Notes under the pieces: generated by a model
The model's database searches: none
Seen by the model: the letters and a program-made list of their open reading frames with translations, nothing else
Told to the model about the DNA's origin: nothing
Assembly: GCA_963665555.2 (NCBI GenBank)
Contig: CAXXXW010000001.1
Span: forward strand, 3,086 to 67,085
Length of the DNA stretch: 64,000 nucleotides
From: CAXXXW01 sp963665555
GTDB taxonomy: Bacteria > Pseudomonadota > Alphaproteobacteria > Thalassobaculales > Thalassobaculaceae
Direction of reading: 5' to 3'
Part shown: positions 42,788 through 51,435 of the stretch, one piece after another
Position numbering within the stretch: position 1 is the first letter of the stretch
Layout of the letters: every line of letters starts with the position of its first letter
Made by a program: the position numbers and the translations under genes

Positions 42788-43270
42788 TCAGCCGTTCCCG
42801 CGGCCGTAGACCGTTTCCGGGTCGAACGCCTTCGCGGTCTCGGCGAACTCCAGCGGCGGCCGGCCGGGCGCCGCCGCGCCGCCCAGCGGGACCGAGCGGA
42901 AAAAGCAGGAGCGGTAACCGACATGGCAGGCCGCGCCGATCTGCTCGACGACCAGCCAGACCGAGTCCTGGTCGCAATCGATGCGGAGGTCGACCACCTT
43001 CTGGACATGGCCGCTGGTCTCGCCCTTGCGCCAGAGTTCGCCGCGCGAGCGGCTCCAGTAATGCGCCTCGCCGGTCTCGACGGTGCGGGCCAGGGCCTCG
43101 GCGTTCATCCAGGCGAGCATCAGCACCGCGCCGCTGGCGGCGTCGGTCGCCACGCAGGGCAGCAGGCCGGCGGCGTCGAACTTCGGCGCGAGGACGCGGC
43201 CCTCCTCCACCTCGGCGGCGTTTCCGCGCGGGGCGAAGAGGGCGGAGGCGGGGCGCGAGGGCGCTGTCAC
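42788..43270 (-). CDS. hisI: phosphoribosyl-AMP cyclohydrolase
   Basis: HisI opens the purine ring of phosphoribosyl-AMP in histidine biosynthesis. MLAWMNAEAL, YWSRSRGELWRKGETSGH, the metal site DCDQDS and CHVGYRSCFFR are the family signatures. The 160-residue protein is the stand-alone cyclohydrolase form without a fused HisE domain. No other his genes are adjacent. Its start is 120 bp from a putative plus-strand promoter. Confidence 0.95.
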   Translation of the reverse strand: MTAPSRPASALFAPRGNAAEVEEGRVLAPKFDAAGLLPCVATDAASGAVLMLAWMNAEALARTVETGEAHYWSRSRGELWRKGETSGHVQKVVDLRIDCDQDSVWLVVEQIGAACHVGYRSCFFRSVPLGGAAAPGRPPLEFAETAKAFDPETVYGRGNG

Positions 43271-43363
43271 GGACTGTCTCCCATCGGGTTCGCGCCGCTT
43301 CTACCGCGCCGCCGGGCGCGGCGGCAATGCGGCAAGGCGTGGCGTGCAAGCGCCGGGATTGCG

Positions 43364-43392
43364 TTGACGCCGCCCGGTTTCGTGTATGGAAT
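43364..43392 (+). promoter_or_regulatory. putative sigma-70 promoter
   Basis: TTGACG (43364-43369) and TGGAAT (43387-43392) are spaced 17 bases apart, in an AT-richer stretch of the gap between hisI and a small plus-strand ORF. Transcription would start near 43399, about 78 bases before the ATG at 43477. No operator was recognised. Confidence 0.45.
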
Positions 43393-43476
43393 GATTGCAC
43401 GAAGTCGATTGCAACCCGCGGACAGGAAAGCGTGGTCGCGGCTGGTGGCCGAGATCGAAAGGGAAGGGGCCGGAGA

Positions 43477-43665
43477 ATGACGACGGAGCGAACCCGGATC
43501 GGCCGCGAAGTGGAGTCGGCGCTCGAAGAGGTTCTCGCCCATGTCCGGGGCGAGAGGGCGCTTTCCGGCCGGACCGTGGAAGGGCCGGCTCCCGCCCGCC
43601 GTTCCGCGCCCTCGGCCCGGACTCCCCGGTCGCGGCCGGTTTCGGCCGGCGAACTCCGCGAATGA
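43477..43665 (+). CDS. small protein resembling the N-terminal leader of an XRE-type antitoxin (truncated)
   Basis: A 62-residue ORF. Its first half, IGREVESALEEVLAHVRGE, resembles the N-terminal segment that precedes the helix-turn-helix in putative HigA/XRE antitoxins. After that the sequence is low-complexity proline/serine/arginine and ends before any helix-turn-helix, so it looks like a remnant. An AGGGAAGGGG ribosome site and a promoter-like pair upstream support expression. No toxin gene is next to it. The identification rests on one short motif and is tentative. Confidence 0.4.
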   Translation: MTTERTRIGREVESALEEVLAHVRGERALSGRTVEGPAPARRSAPSARTPRSRPVSAGELRE

Positions 43666-43678
43666 AGGGCGCGCGAGC

Positions 43679-44167
43679 CTACAATTCCACGCCGTAAAGC
43701 CGGCGGGGCATCCCGTAGAGGGGCGGGGCCGCGCCGGCCGGGCGCAGGCCGAGGGCGGCGCAGAGGGCGCGGGCGGCCGCCATCGGCTCGCCGAGGCGCA
43801 GGCAGAGGCCGGAGGCCCCGTCCGCGCGGGCGAGGTCGAGGCAGGCGACGGCGAGCGCGCGCCCGGCGCCGCGGCGGCGCTGCTCCGGCGCGACCGCCAG
43901 CGCGTGGATCGCGGCCCAGCCGGCGGGAGCGCCGTCCCCGGCCGTTCCCGCCTCGCGGTACACGGCGGCGCCGGCGAGGATCGCGCCGTCGGCGACGGCG
44001 ACCAGCAACTCGCCGCCGTCGCGCAGCCGAACGGCGTCCGCGACGGCGCGCTCCAGTTCCGGCAAGGCGCCGGGCGCGAGGGCGGACTCGAACTCCCGGA
44101 CGGTCCGCGCCGCCAGGAGCGCCGCCGTGTCGTACTCCTCCAGGAGCGCGTGGCGGACCGCGATCAC
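43679..44167 (-). CDS. GNAT-family N-acetyltransferase
   Basis: A 162-residue GNAT protein with GTG start at 44167. The acetyl-CoA site is IHALAVAPEQRRRGAGRALA, with the usual R/Q-x-x-G-x-A pattern, followed by the helix ARADGASGLCLRLGE and a C-terminal strand. Its GTG overlaps the soxG stop (GTGA), so it is translationally coupled to the soxBDAG operon and may modify a product of sarcosine metabolism or a subunit. The acceptor is unknown. Confidence 0.85.
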   Translation of the reverse strand: MIAVRHALLEEYDTAALLAARTVREFESALAPGALPELERAVADAVRLRDGGELLVAVADGAILAGAAVYREAGTAGDGAPAGWAAIHALAVAPEQRRRGAGRALAVACLDLARADGASGLCLRLGEPMAAARALCAALGLRPAGAAPPLYGMPRRLYGVEL

Positions 44168-44790
44168 GGGCCGGGGGCCGGGTCCGGCGCCTCGATGCGG
44201 ACGCCGTATTCCCGGCCGGCGTCCAGCAGCCACTCCCACAGGTAGGCGGCGAAGCTGGCGCGGACCAGGATGTCGTAGGCCGGCGTGTCGTCCACCTGCC
44301 AGAACGCCACGGACGCCTTCGCCAGGCGGGACTGCGCCGCGCTTCCGGGGCCGAAGACGCGGGGATGCAGGTCGATGGCGCAGCCCTTGGCCATGACGGC
44401 CCGCGCCCGCGGTCCCGACAGCCGGACGACCGTCGCGTTGTCGCTCACGACCGTCGCGGCGTGGCGGACGCCCGCCAGCGCCTCCTCCAGGGCCGCCGCG
44501 AGCGCCTCCTCCCCGTCCGGCGGGACGACGACGAGCCACTCGTCCGGCCCCAGCCAGACGACCGCGCGTTCTCCGGCGGCGACCCAGGAGTTCGGCGCGG
44601 CCGGGGGCGCGGCGCCGATCGCCCGGCCGGCGGCGTCGGCGAAACCCGCGTCCGCGATGTCGCCGCGCAGGACCAGCTTGCCGAGATGCGGGCGCTCGCG
44701 CAGCACGATGCCGGCATCCGCCGGACCCCCGGCCGGGCCGATCGCGCCGTCGAGCGGGGAGCGGGCGGGGATGCCGGTCGCGTCAGCCAT
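44164..44790 (-). CDS. soxG: sarcosine oxidase gamma subunit
   Basis: The 208-residue gamma subunit of heterotetrameric sarcosine oxidase. It is a GcvT-like helper fold; WLGPDEWLVV, VVSDNATVVRLSGPRARAVMAKGCAIDLHP (core DLHPRVF) and FAAYLWEWLLDAGREYG are family segments. It lies after soxA with an 8-base overlap and is followed by the GNAT gene with a GTGA overlap. With soxB, soxD and soxA it forms the full enzyme that converts sarcosine to glycine and one-carbon units. Confidence 0.94.
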   Translation of the reverse strand: MADATGIPARSPLDGAIGPAGGPADAGIVLRERPHLGKLVLRGDIADAGFADAAGRAIGAAPPAAPNSWVAAGERAVVWLGPDEWLVVVPPDGEEALAAALEEALAGVRHAATVVSDNATVVRLSGPRARAVMAKGCAIDLHPRVFGPGSAAQSRLAKASVAFWQVDDTPAYDILVRASFAAYLWEWLLDAGREYGVRIEAPDPAPGP

Positions 44791-47700
44791 CGATCCGGCT
44801 CCCCTCCAGGTCGAAGAACCGCGGCTCCACGACCCTGGCCCGGATCGTCTTGCGCGCGAGCGGGACGCTCACCGTCTCGCCCATGCGGGCGCGGCCGCCC
44901 TTCACGAGCGCCATGGCGATGGAGCGCCCGCAATTCGGGCTGTTGTAGCTCGACGTGACATGGCCGATCATCGCCATCGGCGGGCGCGGCCGGACGGCCT
45001 CGACGATCTGCGCGCCCTCCGGCAGCACCTCCTCCGGGTCCTCGGTCAGCAGGCCGACCAGCTGCTTGCGGTCGTCGCGGAGCATGTCGCGCCTGGAGAG
45101 CGCCCGCTTGCCCACGAAGTCCGGCTTGGTCTTGGACACGATCCAGTCCATGCCGAGGTCGTGCGGCGTCACCGTGCCGTCGGTCTCCTGGCCGACGACG
45201 ATGAATCCCTTCTCGGCGCGCAGCACATGCATCGCCTCGGTCCCGTAGGGGCAGATCCCGTATTTCTCGCCCGCCGCCATCAGCGCCTCCCAGAGCGCGA
45301 GGCCGTGGCGGCGCGGAACGTTGACCTCGAAGCTCAACTCGCCGGTGAAGGAGATGCGGAACACCCGGGCCGGGACGCCGGCCACCGTTCCCTCGCGCAT
45401 CGACATGAAGGGGAAGGCGTCGCGCGACAGGTCGATGTCCGGGCAGAGTTCGGCCAGCAGGTCGCGGCTCCGCGGCCCGCAGATCGCGGCGACGGCCCAG
45501 TGCTCGGTGACCGAGGTCGCGTACACGTCGAGGTCCGGCCATTCGGTCTGGAGCCACTCCTCCAGCCAGTCGAGCACGCCGGCCGCGCCGCCGGTGGTGG
45601 TGGTCATGTGGAAGCGGTTTTCGGACAGGCGCACGGTCACGCCGTCGTCCATGACCATGCCGTCTTCCTTCAGCATCAACCCGTAGCGCGCGCGGCCCGG
45701 CGCCAGCCGGAGCCAGTTGTTGGTGTAGACGCGGTTCAGGAACTCCGCCGCGTCGGCGCCCTGGATGTCGATCTTGCCGAGCGTCGAGGCGTCGAGGACG
45801 CCGACGCCCTCGCGCGCCGCCCGGACCTCGCGGTCCACCGCCTGGCGCATCGTCTCGCCGTCCCTGGGGTAGTACCAGGCGCGCATCCACTGCCCGACAT
45901 GCTCGAAGCGGGCGCCGGCGCGGCGGTGCCACGGGTCCATGGCGGTGGCGCGGACCGGGTCGAACAGCGGGCCGATGTCGCGCCCGGCATAGGCTCCGAC
46001 GGTGGCCGGCGTGTAGGGGGGGCGGAAGGTCGTGTGGCCGACGGCGGGAATCTCGGCGCCGAGGACCTCGCCGAGGATGGCGAGCGCGTTGACGTTCGAG
46101 GTCTTGCCCTGGTCGGTGCCCATGCCGGCGGTGGTGTAGCGCTTCAGGTGCTCGACCGAACGGTAGCCCTCCCGCGCGGCGAGATGGACATCGGCGGCGG
46201 TCACGTCGTTCTGGAAATCGACGAAATGCCAGTCGCCCCGGTCCGGCCGCTTCTTGCCGGGGATCGCGCGGAGCGGGCGCGCCGGGCCTTGCGCCGGCTC
46301 GACGGCATGGGGCGGGGCCGACGGCGAGGCGGGGGAATGCCCGGTCGCGCGCGCGGCCTCGGCCCCCGCCGCGAAGCCCTGCTCCAGGCATTCCGCCAGC
46401 GTCGCCGCGCCGTTGCACGCGCCGGCCGAGGCCTCCGCCTGGGCCGACGCGCCGGGGACGAAGGCGTCGCGCGCCTCGTCCCAGCGCGGCCTGCCGCCGC
46501 TCTGCGAGAACAGGTGGACGGCCGGCGTCCAGCCGCCGGAGACCGCGAGCGCGTCGCACGCGACCGCGCGCGGCGTCCCCGCCAGCGCGCCGCCGTCGGA
46601 TGTCAGCGGCGCGATCTCGATCCGCGAAATCCGCCGCCGGCCGGCGGTCGCGACGACGCCGTGGCCGGGATGGACGGCAAGGCCGGCGGCGCGCGCCGCC
46701 TCCACGAGTTCGCCCGCGGGGTTCGGCCGGAGGTCGACGATGGCCGGGACCGCCACCCCGCGTTCCGCGAGCGCCAGCGCGGTGCGGTAGGCGTCGTCGT
46801 TGTTGGCGAACACCGCGACGCGGCGGCCCGGCGTCGCGCCGTAACGGACGGCGTAGCCGCGCGCGGCCGAGGACAGAAGGATGCCCGGCCGGTCGTTGTC
46901 GGCGAAGACGAGCGGGCGCTCATGCGCGCCGGCGGCCAGGACGACGCGCCTGGCCCGCACCTTCCAGAGCCGCCGCCGGGGCGCGCCCGCGCCGGCCGAG
47001 GCGCCGTCGCGCCGCTCCAGCACGGTCAGGTAGTTGTGGTCGTAGTAGCCGGTCACGGTCGCGCGGGGCAGCAGCGTGACCTCCGGCGCCGCCTCCAGCG
47101 CGGCCACCGTCCGCCGGACCCACTCCGCCGCCGGCGCGCCGTCGATCTCGCGGCCGGGATCGCCCAGCAGGCTTCCGCCGAACTCCGCCTGCTCGTCGGC
47201 GAGGATCACCCGCGCGCCGGCCGCGCCCGCCGCCAGCGCCGCCGCCAGCCCAGCCGGCCCGCCGCCCGCGACCAGCACGTCGCAATGGGCGTGCATCTTG
47301 TCGTAACGGTCCGGGTCCGGCCCCGGCGGCGCCTTGCCGAGGCCGGCGGCGCGGCGGATCAGGTATTCGTATTTCAGCCACCAGCTTTGCGGCCACATGA
47401 AGGTCTTGTAGTAGAAACCGGCCGGGATCAGCCGGTGCAGGAGCGTGTTGACCGCGCCGATGTCGAACGCCAGCGAGGGCCAGCGGTTCTGGCTCGCCGC
47501 GACCAGGCCGTCGTGGAGTTCGACCGCGGTGGCGCGCGCGTTCGGCTCCGTCGCGTTGCCGACGCCGATCTGGACCAGCGCGTTCGGCTCCTCCGCGCCG
47601 AGGCCGAGGATGCCGCGCGGACGGTGGTACTTGAAGCTTCGCCCGACGGTGTGCACGCCGTTGGCCACCAGCGCCGAGGCCAGCGTGTCGCCGCGATAGC

Positions 47701-47791
47701 CCTCCAGGACGCGGCCGTCGAAGCGGAAGCGCAGCGGCGCCCGCCGGTCGATCCGGCCCCCGGACTCCAGGCGGTAGGGCTGCGCGTTCAC
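44783..47791 (-). CDS. soxA: sarcosine oxidase alpha subunit
   Basis: The 1002-residue alpha subunit. It contains an N-terminal ferredoxin-like domain (RFDGRVLEGYRGDTLASAL), the NAD-binding domain (LVAGGGPAGLAAALAAG), and a C-terminal aminomethyltransferase (GcvT-like) domain that transfers the one-carbon unit to tetrahydrofolate (GEVLPEGAQIV-like end, ARRDFVGKRAL-like KPDFVGKRALS). A GTG start at 47791 overlaps the soxD stop (GTGA), which fixes the start. Length is typical. Confidence 0.95.
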   Translation of the reverse strand: MNAQPYRLESGGRIDRRAPLRFRFDGRVLEGYRGDTLASALVANGVHTVGRSFKYHRPRGILGLGAEEPNALVQIGVGNATEPNARATAVELHDGLVAASQNRWPSLAFDIGAVNTLLHRLIPAGFYYKTFMWPQSWWLKYEYLIRRAAGLGKAPPGPDPDRYDKMHAHCDVLVAGGGPAGLAAALAAGAAGARVILADEQAEFGGSLLGDPGREIDGAPAAEWVRRTVAALEAAPEVTLLPRATVTGYYDHNYLTVLERRDGASAGAGAPRRRLWKVRARRVVLAAGAHERPLVFADNDRPGILLSSAARGYAVRYGATPGRRVAVFANNDDAYRTALALAERGVAVPAIVDLRPNPAGELVEAARAAGLAVHPGHGVVATAGRRRISRIEIAPLTSDGGALAGTPRAVACDALAVSGGWTPAVHLFSQSGGRPRWDEARDAFVPGASAQAEASAGACNGAATLAECLEQGFAAGAEAARATGHSPASPSAPPHAVEPAQGPARPLRAIPGKKRPDRGDWHFVDFQNDVTAADVHLAAREGYRSVEHLKRYTTAGMGTDQGKTSNVNALAILGEVLGAEIPAVGHTTFRPPYTPATVGAYAGRDIGPLFDPVRATAMDPWHRRAGARFEHVGQWMRAWYYPRDGETMRQAVDREVRAAREGVGVLDASTLGKIDIQGADAAEFLNRVYTNNWLRLAPGRARYGLMLKEDGMVMDDGVTVRLSENRFHMTTTTGGAAGVLDWLEEWLQTEWPDLDVYATSVTEHWAVAAICGPRSRDLLAELCPDIDLSRDAFPFMSMREGTVAGVPARVFRISFTGELSFEVNVPRRHGLALWEALMAAGEKYGICPYGTEAMHVLRAEKGFIVVGQETDGTVTPHDLGMDWIVSKTKPDFVGKRALSRRDMLRDDRKQLVGLLTEDPEEVLPEGAQIVEAVRPRPPMAMIGHVTSSYNSPNCGRSIAMALVKGGRARMGETVSVPLARKTIRARVVEPRFFDLEGSRIDG

Positions 47792-48171
47792 GGCGCGCCC
47801 CCGTCCTCGGCCGAGCCGCCGTTCCCGGCCGGGGCGAGCGCGTTCCGCTCGGCCTCGCTGTCGCGGCGCCAGTTGGCGGCGTAAGCGGCGCGGCCGGCCT
47901 CGCTCCGGGGCCGTTCGCCCATCGGGTAGACCTCGACCACCTCGTTGGTCGCCGTGTCGCGCAGGATGTTGAACCAGCGCCGGCAGCCCTGGGCGTGGCT
48001 CCACCGCTCCAGGTGCAAGCCCCTGGGGTTCTGGCGCAGGAAGAGGTATTCGGCGAACGCCTCGTCCGACAGCGCCGCCGGGTCGCGCGGCCGGACGATA
48101 TGGGCCTCGCCGCCGTAGTGGAACTCGGCGTCGTCGCGCGGGCCGCACCAGGGACAGTCGATCAGGAGCAT
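47788..48171 (-). CDS. soxD: sarcosine oxidase delta subunit
   Basis: The 127-residue zinc-containing delta subunit. C6 and C9 (CPWC), H59 and C63 (HAQGC) match the four zinc ligands known in this family. The C-terminal tail after about residue 100 is variable and low-complexity. It starts 10 bp after soxB and overlaps soxA by 4 bp. Confidence 0.95.
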   Translation of the reverse strand: MLLIDCPWCGPRDDAEFHYGGEAHIVRPRDPAALSDEAFAEYLFLRQNPRGLHLERWSHAQGCRRWFNILRDTATNEVVEVYPMGERPRSEAGRAAYAANWRRDSEAERNALAPAGNGGSAEDGGAP

Positions 48172-48181
48172 CCCGCCCTCC

Positions 48182-49471
48182 CTAATGCGCGACGCCCGCG
48201 GCGCCGTGCTCGTCGATCAGGTAGCCGCCGGCGAAACGGTCGAGCGAGAAGGGCGCGGCGATAGCGTTCGGCGCGTCGCGCGCCACCAGGTCGGCGAACA
48301 CATGGCCGGAGCCGGGCGTCGCCTTGAACCCGCCCGTGCCCCAGCCGCAGTTGAAGTACAGGTTCCGCACCGGCGTCCGCGACAGGATCGGCGAGGCGTC
48401 CGGGCAGGTGTCCACGATCCCGCCCCAGGAGCGCAGCATCGACAGCCGCGACAGGGCGGGGAACAGTTCGACCGCCGCCGCCAGCATGTTCTCGACGATG
48501 TTCAGGCTGCCGCGCTGGGTGTAGGCGTTGTAGGAGTCCGTTCCCGCGCCGAGCACCATTTCGCCCTTGTCGGACTGGCTGATGTACATGTGCACGGCGT
48601 TCGACATGATCACCACGTCGAGGATCGGCTTGATCGGCTCGGAGACCAGGGCCTGCAGGGGCCGGCTCACGACCGGCAGGCGGAAGCCGGCCATGTCCGC
48701 GACCGCGCCGGCGTGCCCGGCGACGACGCAGGCGACCTTGCGCGCGCGGATCGGCCCCCGTTCTGTCTCGACGCCCTTGACCGTCCCGTCCTCGATGCGG
48801 AAGCCGGTGACGGCGCAATTCTCGACGATGTCGACGCCGAGGCCGTCGGCCGCCCGCGCGTAGCCCCAGGCCACCGCGTCGTGGCGCGCCGTGCCGCCGC
48901 GGCGCTGGATGAACCCCCCCATGACCGGGTAGCGCAGCTTCGGGTCGATGTCGATAAGGGGGACCAGCCGCTTGATTCCCGCCGGCGTCAGCACTTCGGA
49001 GTCGATCCCGTTCAGCCGGATCGCCTCCACCCGCCGCGTCATCTCCTTCGCCTCGTGCTCCGAATGCGCCAGCGTGAGCACGCCGCGCGGGCTGAACATG
49101 GTGTTGAAGTTGAGCTCCCGGCTCAGCCCCTCCCACAGCTTTAGCGAATGCTCGTAGATCGCCGCGCTCTCGTCCCAGAGGTAGTTGGAGCGGATGATCG
49201 TGGTGTTGCGCCCGGTGTTGCCGCCGCCGAGCCAGCCCTTGTCCAGCACCGCGATGTCGCGCACGCCGTGCAGCCTGGCGAGGTAGTAGGCGGTCGCCAG
49301 CCCGTGGCCGCCGGCCCCGACGATAACGACCTCGTATTCCCGCTTCGGCTCGGGGGAGCGCCAGGCCCGCTCCCAGTTCGCGTGGCCCGCGCGCGCGTGG
49401 CGCGCGAGGTCCAGAAAGGAGTAGCGCTGCTTGCCCGCCGGCGCGCCCCCGCCTCCGATCCACGCCTTCAT
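48182..49471 (-). CDS. soxB: sarcosine oxidase beta subunit
   Basis: The 429-residue FAD-containing beta subunit oxidises the N-methyl group of sarcosine. VVIVGAGGHGLATAYYLA is the FAD site, GWLGGGNTGRNTTIIRSNYLW is split as GWLGGGNTGRNTT and IIRSNYLW around the flavin, and the C-terminus has YFNCGWGTGGFKATPGSG (core GWGTGGFKA). It heads the operon soxB-soxD-soxA-soxG-GNAT. No serA/glyA/purU partner genes are nearby. Confidence 0.96.
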   Translation of the reverse strand: MKAWIGGGGAPAGKQRYSFLDLARHARAGHANWERAWRSPEPKREYEVVIVGAGGHGLATAYYLARLHGVRDIAVLDKGWLGGGNTGRNTTIIRSNYLWDESAAIYEHSLKLWEGLSRELNFNTMFSPRGVLTLAHSEHEAKEMTRRVEAIRLNGIDSEVLTPAGIKRLVPLIDIDPKLRYPVMGGFIQRRGGTARHDAVAWGYARAADGLGVDIVENCAVTGFRIEDGTVKGVETERGPIRARKVACVVAGHAGAVADMAGFRLPVVSRPLQALVSEPIKPILDVVIMSNAVHMYISQSDKGEMVLGAGTDSYNAYTQRGSLNIVENMLAAAVELFPALSRLSMLRSWGGIVDTCPDASPILSRTPVRNLYFNCGWGTGGFKATPGSGHVFADLVARDAPNAIAAPFSLDRFAGGYLIDEHGAAGVAH

Positions 49472-49604
49472 CGGCCGGTTCCCCCGCCGCCGCGCCGCCC
49501 CGTCGGCGCGGACCCTACGCCGCCGGCGCCGGCGCGATGGCCGTGGCGCGACATCCGCTGGCGGCGGAGCGACTCCCGGCGGCGGCCCGGCACGGCCACG
49601 GCGC

Positions 49605-50075
49605 CTAGCCGTCCACCGGGCGGACCTTGACCGTCGCGCCGTCCACCCGGACGATCTCGACCAGCGCGGCGGCGGCGATGGTCTCGCCGGTCTCGGATTC
49701 GGCCGTCCACCAGGTGTCGTCGAGGCGCACGCGGCCGCGCCCGTTCTCCAGCGCCTCGCCGAGCCGCAGCCGGCGGCCGCTGTAGAGGCGGCCGCGCGAA
49801 TTGACCAGCAGCGGCCCGTCGCCGCCCCGGTACTTCCGCAGCGCGGCGCGGCCGATCGCCGTGGCGGCGACCGAGAGCGCCGCGAAGGCCAGCACCTGCA
49901 GGCGCCAGTCCAGTTCCGGCTCCAGCCACACCGCGAGCGCGGTCGCGCCCGCCGCCGCCGCCGGGAAGAGCAGGAAGAAGGACATGCTCGTCAGCTCGAA
50001 CCCGGCCAGGATCGCGGCGAGGGTGAGCCAGTGCCACGGCGTCGGCTCCAGCAGCCAGGCGAGGTATTCGTCCAT
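49605..50075 (-). CDS. NfeD-family membrane protein
   Basis: A 156-residue short NfeD protein with two N-terminal membrane segments (LTLAAILAGFELTSMSFFLLFPAAAAG and VLAFAALSVAATAIG regions) and a C-terminal OB-fold (GRLYSGRRLRLGEALENGRGRV, DDTWW, VEIVRVDGATVKVRP). NfeD proteins pair with SPFH/stomatin proteins in membrane microdomains. It follows the SPFH gene by 33 bp on the same strand, the classic arrangement. Confidence 0.9.
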   Translation of the reverse strand: MDEYLAWLLEPTPWHWLTLAAILAGFELTSMSFFLLFPAAAAGATALAVWLEPELDWRLQVLAFAALSVAATAIGRAALRKYRGGDGPLLVNSRGRLYSGRRLRLGEALENGRGRVRLDDTWWTAESETGETIAAAALVEIVRVDGATVKVRPVDG

Positions 50076-50108
50076 CCCGCGGGCCTCCTCGGGGCCGTTC
50101 CGGGCCGG

Positions 50109-51210
50109 TCAGCCCCAGGGCCGCGCCGCCGCCCCGCCCTCGCCGGAGGGCGCGCCGCGCGGCGGCGGCGGCGGGACCGCGCGCCGGCCCGGCCCGGGCG
50201 CCGCGCCGCCGTTGCCGCCGCCGGCTCCGCCGTCCTTGCCGCCGCCCGGCTCGCCGCCGAAGGCGCTCCTGGCGAGTTCGGCGATCCCGGCGACGCTGCC
50301 GATCAGGTTCGCGGCCTCCAGCGGCATCATCACGACCTTCTGGTTGTCGGCCGACGCGACCTTCTCCAGGGCCTCGGCGTAGCGCTGGGCGACGAAATAG
50401 TTGATGGCGTGGAGGTTGCCCGTCTCGATGGCGTCGGAGACCGCGGTGGTGGCCCTGGCCTCGGCGTCGGCGGCGCGTTCGCGGGCCTCGGCGTCGCGGA
50501 AGGCGGCCTCGCGCCGCCCCTCGGCCTCCAGGATCTGCGACGCCTTCTCGCCCTCGGCGCGCAGGATGGCGGCCTGTTTCTCGCCCTCGGCCTGGAGGAT
50601 TTCGGCGCGCTTCTGGCGTTCGGCCATCATCTGCTGGTTCATCGCCAGCGTGAGGTCGCGCGGCGGCGTCAGGTCCTTGATCTCCACCCGCGTCACCTTC
50701 ACCCCCCCAGGGGTTGGTGGCGAGGTCGATGACGCGCAGCAGGCGCTCGTTGATCTCGTCGCGCCGGGAGAGCACGTCGTCCAGCGCCATGCCGCCGATC
50801 ACCGAGCGGATGTTGGTCATCGACAGGTTGGTGATCGCCTGGCGCAGGTCGTTCACCTCGTAGGCCGCCCGGGCCGCGTCCATCACCTGGTAGAAGGTCA
50901 CGGCGTCGGTCGAGACGGTGGCGTTGTCGAGCGTGATCACGTCCTGGCTCGGAACGTCGAGCACCGTTTCGCGCATCGACTGCTTCTGCGGCTCGCCCAC
51001 GCGCTCGATGAAGGGGAGGATCAGGTGCAGGCCGGGCCGGAGCGTGCGCGTGTAGCGCCCGAACCGCTCGACCGGCCATTCCGAGGCCTGGGGCACGATC
51101 TGGACCGCCTTGCGCACGAGGATCAGCGCGACGATCAGCGCCGCGACGACGAAGATCAGGAACGGGCTGGGCGCGAACAGGCCGAGGAGGTCGCCGAGGT
51201 CGAGGGACAT
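50109..51210 (-). CDS. SPFH/band 7 (stomatin-like) protein (one frameshift as sequenced)
   Basis: An SPFH protein with an N-terminal membrane helix (FLIFVVAALIVALILV), the band-7 domain (WPVERFGRYTRTLRPGLHLILPF, SVSTDAVTFYQV-like VSTDAVTFYQV), and the C-terminal coiled coil rich in Glu and Ala (RQKRAEILQAEGEKQAAI). The frame breaks at a run of seven C (50702-50708, seven G on the coding strand) between LATNPWG and VKVTRVEIK. Six G would restore a 366-residue protein. This is a homopolymer indel, probably an error. The C-terminal tail is glycine/proline-rich. Pairs with NfeD downstream. Confidence 0.88.
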
Positions 51211-51435
51211 GGGGCCGCTCCCGCGCGAAAGGCCGCGCCGCCGGGGCGGCGGCGCAGGTCGCCCGTATATGTAATCCGTTCCGCGCGGTTCCGCCAGCGC
51301 GTCGCGCGGCGACGGAGCGGCGCCCGCCGCGCGGGCGAGACGGCGGCGCGGCGAACGCGCGACCCCGGCGCTGGCCAGGGGGCGGCGCGGCGGATAGACT
51401 TCGGCTCCCCGCCACAACCGGAGACGCGAGGGAAC

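Noticed and set aside
42760..42790. A tRNA T-arm-like sequence (CCGGTTTCGATCCCGCCGG).
   Set aside because: No acceptor stem, D-arm or anticodon arm can be formed around it.
43391..43480. A 29-codon ORF starting MIARSRLQPADRK, ending in an ATGA overlap with the next ORF.
   Set aside because: Its ATG lies on the putative -10 element, so it would be outside the transcript; it is too short for any match.
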